In this document: piece by piece, positions 56,499 to 63,012 of the stretch
Layout of the letters: each line of letters starts with the position of its first letter
Position numbering within the stretch: the first letter of the stretch is position 1
Assembly: GCF_035195345.1 (NCBI RefSeq)
Contig: NZ_CP136574.1
Coordinates: 682,001-746,000, forward strand
DNA from: Flavobacterium sp.
GTDB taxonomy: Bacteria > Bacteroidota > Bacteroidia > Flavobacteriales > Flavobacteriaceae
Reading direction: 5' to 3'
Length of the DNA: 64,000 bases
Program-made: the position numbers and the translations under genes
The notes under the pieces: generated by a model
Database searches by the model: none
What the model was told of the DNA's origin: nothing
What the model saw: the letters and a program-made list of their open reading frames with translations, nothing else

Positions 56499-56526
56499 AA
56501 AAGGGATTCCAATTGGGATCCCTTTT
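56499..56526. terminator. Terminator between convergent genes
   Basis: 28-bp near-perfect palindrome AAAAGGGATTCCAATTGGGATCCCTTTT, one mismatch pair; flanked by A and T/C runs. Confidence 0.85.
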
Positions 56527-56545
56527 CTATTTTATAAAGAATATT

Positions 56546-57805
56546 TTATTCTACATTTTGAACACTTGCCTCTGCAATTTTAGCATACGTTCCGTTTACC
56601 AATTTCTCACGAATAGCTTCAAAAGCCGCTAAAGTTTCAGCAATATCTTCTAAGGTATGAGAAGCTGTAGGAATCATTCTTAATAAAATAATTCCTTTAG
56701 GAATCACAGGATATACTACAATAGAAAGGAAAATTCCGTAGTTTTCACGTAAGTCATTTACCATAATCATTGCTTCTGGAATAGAACCTTCTAAATATAC
56801 TGGTGTAATACAAGTATTCGTATCACCAATATTAAATCCTCTTTCTTTTAATCCATTTTGTAAAGCATTTACATTAACCCATAATTTATCTTTAATTTCA
56901 GATGAATTACGTAATAACTCCAAACGTTTTAATGAACCAATTGTTTGAATCATCGGCAACGCTTTTGCAAACATTTGCGAACGTAAATTATATTTTAAAT
57001 AATCGATAATATCTTTATCTGCTGCAACGAAAGCACCGATATTAGCCATTGATTTTGCGAAAGTTGAGAAATACACATCAATTCCATCTTGACAACCTTG
57101 CTCCTCACCTGCTCCAGCACCTGTTTTACCAAGTGTACCAAAACCGTGGGCATCGTCAACCAATAAACGGAAATTGTATTTCTTTTTCATCTCAACAACT
57201 TCTTTCAGTTTTCCTTGTTGACCACGCATACCGAAAACTCCTTCGGTAATGAATAATATTCCTCCACCAGTTTCTGTAGCTAATTTTGTTGCTCGTTGCA
57301 AGTTTTTCTCCATGCTTTCGATGTCGTTGTGCTTGTAAGTAAAGCGCTTTCCACTATGTAAGCGTACTCCATCAATAATACATGCATGAGCATCAACATC
57401 ATAAACAATTACATCATTTCTAGTAACCAAAGCATCAATGGTTGACATAATTCCTTGGTAACCAAAATTTAATAAATAAGCCGATTCTTTCATTACGAAA
57501 GCTGCCAATTCTTGTTCTAATTGTTCGTGATATTTTGTATGACCACTCATCATACGAGCGCCCATTGGGTAAGCTGCTCCATATTGCATTGCAGCCTCTG
57601 TATCAGCTTTTCTAACTTCTGGATGATTTGCTAATCCTAAATAATCATTTAAACTCCAGTTTAAAATATCTTTTCCTTGAAATTGCATTCTTGGTCCTAA
57701 TTCTCCTTCTAGTTTAGGGAATACAAAATATCCTTCTGCTTGTGAAGCCCATTTTCCTAAAGGACCTTTATTGTTTTGAATTCTTTCGAATAAATCTTTT
57801 ACCAT
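56546..57805 (-). CDS. Alpha-oxoamine synthase family PLP enzyme (serine palmitoyltransferase or cysteate acyltransferase type)
   Basis: 419 residues. PLP fold type I with the family signature: His140 (stacks on PLP, DAHAC), DDAHG (217-221; Asp218 binds the pyridine nitrogen) and Schiff-base Lys251 in STFAKS. The family joins an amino acid to an acyl-CoA or acyl-ACP with loss of CO2: serine palmitoyltransferase (sphingolipids), 2-amino-3-ketobutyrate ligase, 8-amino-7-oxononanoate synthase. In Flavobacterium a close relative makes the precursor of sulfonolipids from cysteate (cysteate C-fatty-acyltransferase). The N-terminal extension of about 45 residues before the usual DYLGLANHPEV and the absence of bio or kbl/tdh neighbours favour the lipid role. 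Substrate is inference. Confidence 0.85.
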   Translation of the reverse strand: MVKDLFERIQNNKGPLGKWASQAEGYFVFPKLEGELGPRMQFQGKDILNWSLNDYLGLANHPEVRKADTEAAMQYGAAYPMGARMMSGHTKYHEQLEQELAAFVMKESAYLLNFGYQGIMSTIDALVTRNDVIVYDVDAHACIIDGVRLHSGKRFTYKHNDIESMEKNLQRATKLATETGGGILFITEGVFGMRGQQGKLKEVVEMKKKYNFRLLVDDAHGFGTLGKTGAGAGEEQGCQDGIDVYFSTFAKSMANIGAFVAADKDIIDYLKYNLRSQMFAKALPMIQTIGSLKRLELLRNSSEIKDKLWVNVNALQNGLKERGFNIGDTNTCITPVYLEGSIPEAMIMVNDLRENYGIFLSIVVYPVIPKGIILLRMIPTASHTLEDIAETLAAFEAIREKLVNGTYAKIAEASVQNVE

Positions 57806-57830
57806 GATATTATAGGTGTTAAAAACGATG

Positions 57831-57838
57831 CAAAAGTA
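57831..57838 (-). promoter_or_regulatory. -7 box of the SPT/CFAT-type gene (TACTTTTG)
   Basis: TAnnTTTG match on the minus strand, 25 bp before the ATG at 57805. Confidence 0.4.
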
Positions 57839-57910
57839 TAAAGAAAAAAGTTTTTATTATAATTTATTTGGAAGTAAAAATGAAGCAAAAAAAATAAATT
57901 AGAAAAGCAC

Positions 57911-57940
57911 TTGTTTATTTGATAAATGGGCTTACATTTG
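57911..57940 (+). promoter_or_regulatory. Promoter of the candidate small RNA
   Basis: TTG at 57911-57913, 19-bp spacer, TACATTTG at 57933-57940. A full consensus match, but no coding start follows closely: the next ORF begins at 58053. Confidence 0.7.
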
Positions 57941-57944
57941 CAGC

Positions 57945-58015
57945 GAACGACACAGAAATGTGGTTACACGTTCACCGTAAAAGTCGATCGCTCCAGATCG
58001 GCTTTTATACTTTTT
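57945..58015 (+). ncRNA. Candidate small structured RNA with intrinsic terminator
   Basis: Starts about 5 nt after a full consensus promoter. First hairpin: outer stem GAACG (57945-57949) with CGTTC (57969-57973) and inner stem CACA-GAAA-TGTG (57951-57962), a GNRA tetraloop. Second hairpin: AAAAGTCGATC (57979-57989), loop GCTCCA, GATCGGCTTTT (57996-58006), followed by ATACTTTTT, a good intrinsic terminator. No ORF of more than a few codons fits. Expected transcript about 70-75 nt. It could be a stand-alone sRNA or an attenuator-type leader of rdgB 38 bp further on. It may be an instance of a known flavobacterial RNA family such as Flavo-1, which I cannot verify. Confidence 0.6.
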
Positions 58016-58052
58016 AGACGTTTCGTATTTTTACATTTCTAAATTACTTCAC

Positions 58053-58634
58053 ATGAAACTCGTTTTTGCATCCAACAACAAAAATAAAATTCAAGAAATT
58101 CAGGCTTTAGTTCCAAACACCATTCAAATTGTCAGTTTGGAAGAGATTGGTTGTTTTGAAGATATTCCAGAAACAGCTGTTACAATTGAAGGAAATGCGA
58201 TTTTAAAAGCCAATTACGTTACCGAAAAATATGGTTACGATTGTTTTGCAGACGACACAGGTTTGGAAGTGAAAGCTTTAAACGGAGCTCCTGGAGTGTA
58301 TTCGGCTCGTTATGCAGGTGAACAAAAAGATGCAAATGATAACATGGACAAACTTTTATTCAAATTAAAAGATAAAACCAATCGAAAAGCTAATTTTAAA
58401 ACAGTGATTGCCTTAAATTTAAAAGGGAAGCAAAACTTATTCTCTGGAATTATTCACGGAAAAATCATTGAAGAAAAAATTGGAACTAACGGATTTGGGT
58501 ATGATCCAATTTTTGTAGCTGACGGATATAATAAAACTTTTGCTGAATTAAGTATGGAAGAAAAATCAACCATCAGTCACAGAGGAATTGCAGTTAAGCA
58601 ATTGATAGAATATTTTATTAAAAACAACGTCTAA
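58053..58634 (+). CDS. rdgB: Non-canonical purine NTP pyrophosphatase (RdgB/HAM1)
   Basis: 193 residues, normal for the family. Hydrolyses ITP, dITP and XTP to the monophosphates and so keeps deaminated purines out of DNA and RNA. Motifs: LVFASNNKNKIQEI (N-terminal), CFADDTGLEV with the catalytic Asp/Asp, GAPGVYSARYAG, and SHRGIAVKQL near the C-terminus (nucleobase pocket). It starts 38 bp downstream of the candidate sRNA terminator; whether it has its own promoter is unclear (a TACATTTC, one base off the -7 box, is at 58032-58039). Confidence 0.95.
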   Translation: MKLVFASNNKNKIQEIQALVPNTIQIVSLEEIGCFEDIPETAVTIEGNAILKANYVTEKYGYDCFADDTGLEVKALNGAPGVYSARYAGEQKDANDNMDKLLFKLKDKTNRKANFKTVIALNLKGKQNLFSGIIHGKIIEEKIGTNGFGYDPIFVADGYNKTFAELSMEEKSTISHRGIAVKQLIEYFIKNNV

Positions 58635-58736
58635 AACTTTCGGAATTACCTATTCATTACAATTCTATTTATATATTTTTATCTAAAATATTGAAAATCA
58701 ATATATAACAAATTAGTTTATATGATTTTTAAAGCG

Positions 58737-58744
58737 TACCTTTG
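58737..58744 (+). promoter_or_regulatory. -7 box of the DeaD-type helicase (TACCTTTG)
   Basis: TAnnTTTG match 20 bp before the ATG at 58765. Confidence 0.45.
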
Positions 58745-58764
58745 CACCCAATTTAAAATAATAT

Positions 58765-60666
58765 ATGAATAAATTTGAACAATTAGGATTGAATGAGTCG
58801 CTACTGCTGGCGATTAAAGATCTAGGATTTGAGAATCCGTCAGAAGTGCAAGAAAAAGCGATTCCAGTACTATTGGAACAAAACACAGATTTAGTTGCCC
58901 TAGCGCAAACAGGTACAGGAAAAACCGCAGCTTTTGGTTTTCCACTAATTCAAAAAATTGACGCTGAGAACAAAAACACTCAGGCTTTAATTTTATCGCC
59001 AACACGTGAGTTATGCTTACAAATCACCAACGAGATTAAATTATACTCAAAGTACATAAAGGGGTTACATACAGTGGCTGTTTATGGTGGTGCAAGCATT
59101 ACAGAACAAGCTAGAGAAGTTAAACGTGGTGCACAAATTATTGTGGCTACACCAGGTAGAATGCAAGACATGATTAACAGAGGTCTTGTAAACATTAAAA
59201 ACATCGATTTTTGTATCTTAGACGAGGCAGATGAGATGTTAAATATGGGATTCTACGAAGACATTTGTTCCATTTTATCGGACACACCAGATGAGAAAAA
59301 CACCTGGTTATTTTCTGCAACTATGCCTGCTGAAGTAGCGCGTATTGCAAAACAATTTATGTCGTCTCCAGTGGAAATTACTGTGGGAAGCAAAAACTCA
59401 GGTTCAGCAACAGTTTCACACGAATATTACTGTGTGAATGCTCGTGACCGTTACGAAGCTCTAAAACGTTTAGCAGATGCTAACCCAGATATTTTCTCGG
59501 TTGTGTTTTGTAGAACTAAAAGAGACACACAAGCGGTTGCCGAAAAACTTATTGAAGATGGGTACAACGCAGCAGCTTTACACGGAGATTTATCGCAAGC
59601 ACAACGTGATGGCGTAATGAAATCGTTTAGAGGTCGTCAAATTCAAATGTTAGTTGCTACAGATGTTGCGGCACGTGGAATAGACGTAGATAATATTACG
59701 CACGTAGTAAATTACCAATTACCAGACGAAATCGAAACCTACAATCACCGTTCTGGAAGAACTGGTAGAGCTGGAAAATTAGGAACTTCTATCGTAATCA
59801 TTACGAAAAGTGAAATCAGAAAAATACACTCTATTGAGCGTATTATCCAACAAAAATTCGTAGAAAAAACAATCCCATCTGGAATTGAAATCTGCGAAAT
59901 TCAGTTATTACACTTAGCAAACAAAATTAAAGATACAGAAGTTGATCACGAAATTGACAACTATTTACCAGCTATTAATGAAGTCTTAGATGGTTTATCT
60001 AAAGAAGAGTTAATCAAGAAAATGGTTTCTGTTGAATTCAATAGATTCATCAACTATTACAAATCAAAACGTGATTTATCAGGTGAAAGAGGAAATGATA
60101 GAGAAAGAAGTTCTGAACCAAGAGAAATTAGAGCAGGTGATCCAGTTCGTTATTTCATCAACATTGGAGCAAGAGACGATTTCGATTGGATGCAATTGAA
60201 AGACTTTATCAAAGAAACTTTAGATTTAGGCAGAGATGACGTATTTAAAGTAGATGTAAAAGAAGGTTTCTCTTTCTTTAATACAGACGGTGAACACACT
60301 GAAAAAGTAATGGAAGTGTTAAACGGTTACAATATGAATGGTCGTAGAATCAACGTTGAAATTTCTAAAAATGATGGTGGCGGTAGACGTGATCATAATG
60401 GAAGAAGTTCTGGCGGAAGTTTTGGTGGCGGAAGACGCGAAGGTGGCTTTAACCGCGAAAGAAGTGGTTCTGCTCCAAGAAGAGAAGGTGGTAGAGATGG
60501 CGGTTTCCGTAGCGATAGAGGTGCAGCTCCTAAAAGAGAAGGTGGCTTTAGAGGCGAAAGAAGCAGTGCTGCTCCAAGAAGAGAAGGCGGATTTTCAGAC
60601 AGAGCGCCAAGACGTTCTGAAAGTGCAGGAGATGCTTCAAGACCAAAAAGACCAAGAAGAAGTTAA
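58765..60666 (+). CDS. DEAD-box RNA helicase with Arg/Gly-rich tail (DeaD/CsdA-like)
   Basis: 633 residues. Helicase core (about 3-370) with Q-motif FEQLGL, AQTGTGKT (I), PTRELCLQ (Ia), TPGRMQDM (Ib), DEAD (II), SAT (III), and HRSGRTGRAG (VI). A DbpA-type RNA-binding domain lies at about 475-545. The last about 85 residues are Arg/Gly-rich with repeated units (GGRREGG, REGGFR, PRREGG), an RGG-like unstructured tail typical of cold-induced helicases in Bacteroidota. Roles: ribosome assembly and cold adaptation. The protein differs from the DbpA-like helicase at 38.9 kb by the tail and canonical DEAD motif. Confidence 0.93.
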   Translation: MNKFEQLGLNESLLLAIKDLGFENPSEVQEKAIPVLLEQNTDLVALAQTGTGKTAAFGFPLIQKIDAENKNTQALILSPTRELCLQITNEIKLYSKYIKGLHTVAVYGGASITEQAREVKRGAQIIVATPGRMQDMINRGLVNIKNIDFCILDEADEMLNMGFYEDICSILSDTPDEKNTWLFSATMPAEVARIAKQFMSSPVEITVGSKNSGSATVSHEYYCVNARDRYEALKRLADANPDIFSVVFCRTKRDTQAVAEKLIEDGYNAAALHGDLSQAQRDGVMKSFRGRQIQMLVATDVAARGIDVDNITHVVNYQLPDEIETYNHRSGRTGRAGKLGTSIVIITKSEIRKIHSIERIIQQKFVEKTIPSGIEICEIQLLHLANKIKDTEVDHEIDNYLPAINEVLDGLSKEELIKKMVSVEFNRFINYYKSKRDLSGERGNDRERSSEPREIRAGDPVRYFINIGARDDFDWMQLKDFIKETLDLGRDDVFKVDVKEGFSFFNTDGEHTEKVMEVLNGYNMNGRRINVEISKNDGGGRRDHNGRSSGGSFGGGRREGGFNRERSGSAPRREGGRDGGFRSDRGAAPKREGGFRGERSSAAPRREGGFSDRAPRRSESAGDASRPKRPRRS

Positions 60667-60698
60667 CATTTTTCGTTAATTTTCTTAAAAATTTATAG

Positions 60699-60777
60699 AA
60701 AACTACAAAATATCACCTTTTGATTCGTATTTTTGAATCAATAAATTAAAGGATGAGATATTTTGTAGTTTTTCTTT
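60699..60777 (+). terminator. Nested inverted repeat whose 3' arm enters the next coding region
   Basis: Outer stem of 16 bp: AAAACTACAAAATATC (60699-60714) with GATATTTTGTAGTTTT (60757-60772), followed by TCTTTTT. Inner stem of 7 bp: TTGATTC (60720-60726) with GAATCAA (60735-60741). The right outer arm starts in codon 2 of the gene at 60753, so this could end deaD transcription, or mask that gene's start on read-through RNA. Confidence 0.5.
60728..60735 (+). promoter_or_regulatory. -7 box of the exported gene at 60753 (TATTTTTG)
   Basis: TAnnTTTG match located between the arms of the inverted repeat, 17 bp before the ATG. A transcript starting here would lack the left arm and so not form the outer hairpin. 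Confidence 0.45.
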
Positions 60778-61526
60778 TTGTACTAATTTCATATAGTAGC
60801 TTTTCTCAAAACGATTCTCTTGTAAAGAATCTAAAAGGAACCGTTATTCATAATGAAACAAAACTTCCAATGAGTAATGTCCACATTATTAATACAACTC
60901 GTGTTAAAGGTAGTATAAGTAATCCGAGTGGTACATTTGAAATTGAAGCAAAAGTAAACGACACCTTATTATTTTCTTACCTAGGTTATGAAACAGTTAA
61001 AGTAAAAGTAACTAACGACTGGATAAGAAACAACCCTACAAAAATTTATTTAAGCGAAAAAGCCTACGTATTAGACGAAGTTGTGGTGGCTAAATACAAT
61101 TTAACAGGATATGTAGAAGTCGATACGCGATTAATTCCGGTTGCCGATGATTCTTATCGATACAGTATATCTGGACTTCCTGCAGGGTATGAAAGCGGCA
61201 CTTATAACCCAGGAGCAATTGCTAAAATTCTAGGTTCTATATCAAATCCAACCGATTTTCTTTACAATATTTTTGGTAAACGACCGAAAGAAATGAAGAA
61301 ACTAAAAGAAATGAAGAAAGATGATACTGTTCGGAATCTTTTAGCTACCAAATTTGACCGAGAAACACTTGCCGCTTTATTAGAAATAAGTAAAGATGAT
61401 ATCCCATTAATTCTTCAAAACTGTAACTATTCAGAATATTTTATTCAAACAGCTAATGATTTACAGATAATGGATGCAATAAGTGCTTGTTATGAAGAAT
61501 ATAAAATTCTAAAAAAGAATAAATAG
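60753..61526 (+). CDS. Exported carboxypeptidase-regulatory-like domain protein
   Basis: 257 residues with a signal peptide (RYFVVFLFVLISYSSFSQ). Residues about 27-105 form a CarboxypepD_reg-like beta sandwich: GTVIHNETKLPMSNVHIINT, GTFEIEAKVNDTLLFSYLGYET, as found at the N-terminus of SusC-like TonB receptors. No plug or barrel follows; the rest (about 110-257) is mostly helical and charged (KEMKKLKEMKKDD). Common in Bacteroidota, function unknown. The 3' end meets the trmH stop directly (61526/61527), leaving no room for a terminator between the two genes. Confidence 0.75.
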   Translation: MRYFVVFLFVLISYSSFSQNDSLVKNLKGTVIHNETKLPMSNVHIINTTRVKGSISNPSGTFEIEAKVNDTLLFSYLGYETVKVKVTNDWIRNNPTKIYLSEKAYVLDEVVVAKYNLTGYVEVDTRLIPVADDSYRYSISGLPAGYESGTYNPGAIAKILGSISNPTDFLYNIFGKRPKEMKKLKEMKKDDTVRNLLATKFDRETLAALLEISKDDIPLILQNCNYSEYFIQTANDLQIMDAISACYEEYKILKKNK

Positions 61527-62204
61527 TTATTCAGAATCATTCTTTTTCAATTCATAAAACTTTTGTTCAATAAAATCAATATCTTTTATCGATTTTCGTG
61601 TCCAATCCAAACGTTTTTCTAAAACTTCTACTTCCGTTAATTGCCAATTAATATCCGATTGACGCAAACGATTTGTTATATCTTGAATAATAATCGCTGC
61701 TGAAACCGAAATATTCAAACTTTCAGTATATCCAACCATCGGAATTTTCAAATATCCATTAGCTTGATTTATTACTTCTTCTGATAAACCATTACGTTCT
61801 GTCCCAAAAAATAAGGCAGAAGGCTTAGAAATATTAAACTCATGCAACATACAGGAATCATTATGTGGAGTTGTAGCAATGATTTGATATCCTTTGTTTT
61901 TCATTTCATCAATACAACTTTGCACCGAATTGAAGCGATTCACATCCACCCATTTTTGAGCGCCCATTGCAATCTCAGTATCAATACGTTTTCCGAATTT
62001 TTCTTCAACAACATTTAATTCTTGAATTCCAAAAACCTCACAACTACGCATTACCGCACTCGTATTATGCAATTGATACACATCTTCCATTGCAATGGTA
62101 AAATGTTTGGTTCTATTCTTCAATACCCTCAAAAAACCTTCCTTTCGATTTTCGGTAATAAACCCTTCTAAATATTCTAAAAGCGCATGATTAGAAAAAC
62201 TCAT
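61527..62204 (-). CDS. trmH: tRNA/rRNA 2'-O-methyltransferase, SpoU/TrmH type
   Basis: 225 residues, length typical of TrmH. SPOUT-class trefoil-knot enzyme. Motif 1 region NTSAVMRSCEVFGI (N-terminal), motif 2 FFGTERNGLSEEV, motif 3 MVGYTESLNISVSAAI in the knot. Extra N-terminal and C-terminal helices, ending in a Lys/Glu-rich tail, match TrmH (Gm18 of tRNA) rather than the larger RlmB. Substrate assignment is by similarity. The gene is convergent with the exported protein gene and ends on its stop. Confidence 0.88.
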   Translation of the reverse strand: MSFSNHALLEYLEGFITENRKEGFLRVLKNRTKHFTIAMEDVYQLHNTSAVMRSCEVFGIQELNVVEEKFGKRIDTEIAMGAQKWVDVNRFNSVQSCIDEMKNKGYQIIATTPHNDSCMLHEFNISKPSALFFGTERNGLSEEVINQANGYLKIPMVGYTESLNISVSAAIIIQDITNRLRQSDINWQLTEVEVLEKRLDWTRKSIKDIDFIEQKFYELKKNDSE

Positions 62205-62248
62205 GTTTTTTTTATTAAATTTACTACAAAGAAAAAGAAAATTGGGCT

Positions 62249-62956
62249 ATGAAAAAAATTGTAGTACTAACAGGAGCTGGAATTAGCGCCGAAAGCGGCA
62301 TCAAAACCTTCCGTGATGCTGATGGTTTATGGGAAGGTCACGATATTATGGAAGTGGCCTCACCTATTGGTTGGAATAAAAATTCTGAATTAGTCTTAGA
62401 CTTTTACAACAAAAGAAGAGCCCAACTCTTAACCGTAAAACCCAATAAAGCACACGAAATCTTAGCCGAATTAGAAGAACATTTCGATATTCATATCATA
62501 ACCCAAAACGTTGACGATTTACACGAAAGAGCCGGAAGTAATAAAGTCGTTCATTTGCATGGCGAATTATTAAAAGTAAGAAGTATTTTTAATGAAAACT
62601 TTGTTCTAGATTGGAAACACGATTTAAACTTAGGTGATTTTGATTTAGAAGGTAATCAATTGAGACCGCATATTGTTTGGTTTGGTGAAGATGTTCCCAT
62701 GATTGAACACGCTATTGATATTGTAGAAACCGCTGATATTTTGATTATTATTGGGACTTCGTTACAAGTATATCCTGCGGCTGGATTAATGAATTATGTA
62801 AACCAAAACGTTCCTGTTTATTATATTGATCCAAAACCAGCTACGATTTATGATTTACCAAACGAACTGAAAGTCTTACCCTTGACCGCAGTTGAAGGAA
62901 TGAAAATTGTAAAAGAGGAATTGGTAAATTCAATCCAAAAAACTTCTGACTTCTAA
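62249..62956 (+). CDS. cobB: Sirtuin NAD-dependent deacylase without zinc cysteines
   Basis: 235 residues, CobB/SIRT5-like. Motifs: GAGISAESGIKTFRDADGLW (NAD loop), TQNVDDLHERAG, catalytic His104 in HLHGE, and GTSLQVYPAAG. Tyr53 and Arg56 (FYNKRR) match the Tyr/Arg pair that binds succinyl/malonyl groups in CobB, so desuccinylation is plausible. The region after His104 (about 108-140) where CobB has four zinc-binding cysteines has none (LLKVRSIFNENFVLDWKH...). The same absence occurs in other Bacteroidota sirtuins as far as I recall. The stop codon lies in a 7-bp tandem repeat. Confidence 0.9.
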   Translation: MKKIVVLTGAGISAESGIKTFRDADGLWEGHDIMEVASPIGWNKNSELVLDFYNKRRAQLLTVKPNKAHEILAELEEHFDIHIITQNVDDLHERAGSNKVVHLHGELLKVRSIFNENFVLDWKHDLNLGDFDLEGNQLRPHIVWFGEDVPMIEHAIDIVETADILIIIGTSLQVYPAAGLMNYVNQNVPVYYIDPKPATIYDLPNELKVLPLTAVEGMKIVKEELVNSIQKTSDF

Positions 62957-62976
62957 CTTCTAACTTCTAACTTCTT
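62942..62976. repeat. 7-bp tandem repeat (ACTTCTA)x5 at the cobB/purB junction
   Basis: Five units: ACTTCTG, ACTTCTA, ACTTCTA, ACTTCTA, ACTTCTT. The first units encode the last codons and stop of the sirtuin; the rest lie where the -33 region of the purB promoter should be. Confidence 0.8.
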
Positions 62977-62978
62977 AT

Positions 62979-62986
62979 TATATTTG
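62979..62986 (+). promoter_or_regulatory. -7 box of purB (TATATTTG)
   Basis: TAnnTTTG match 26 bp before the ATG at 63013, just 2 bp after the tandem repeat. No TTG -33 element in the repeat. Confidence 0.5.
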
Positions 62987-63012
62987 CACTTCTTTAAACA
63001 ACACACAACAAA

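Noticed and set aside
62942..62976. CRISPR array
   Set aside because: Units are only 7 bp and contiguous without spacers; this is a simple tandem repeat. No array elsewhere in the window.
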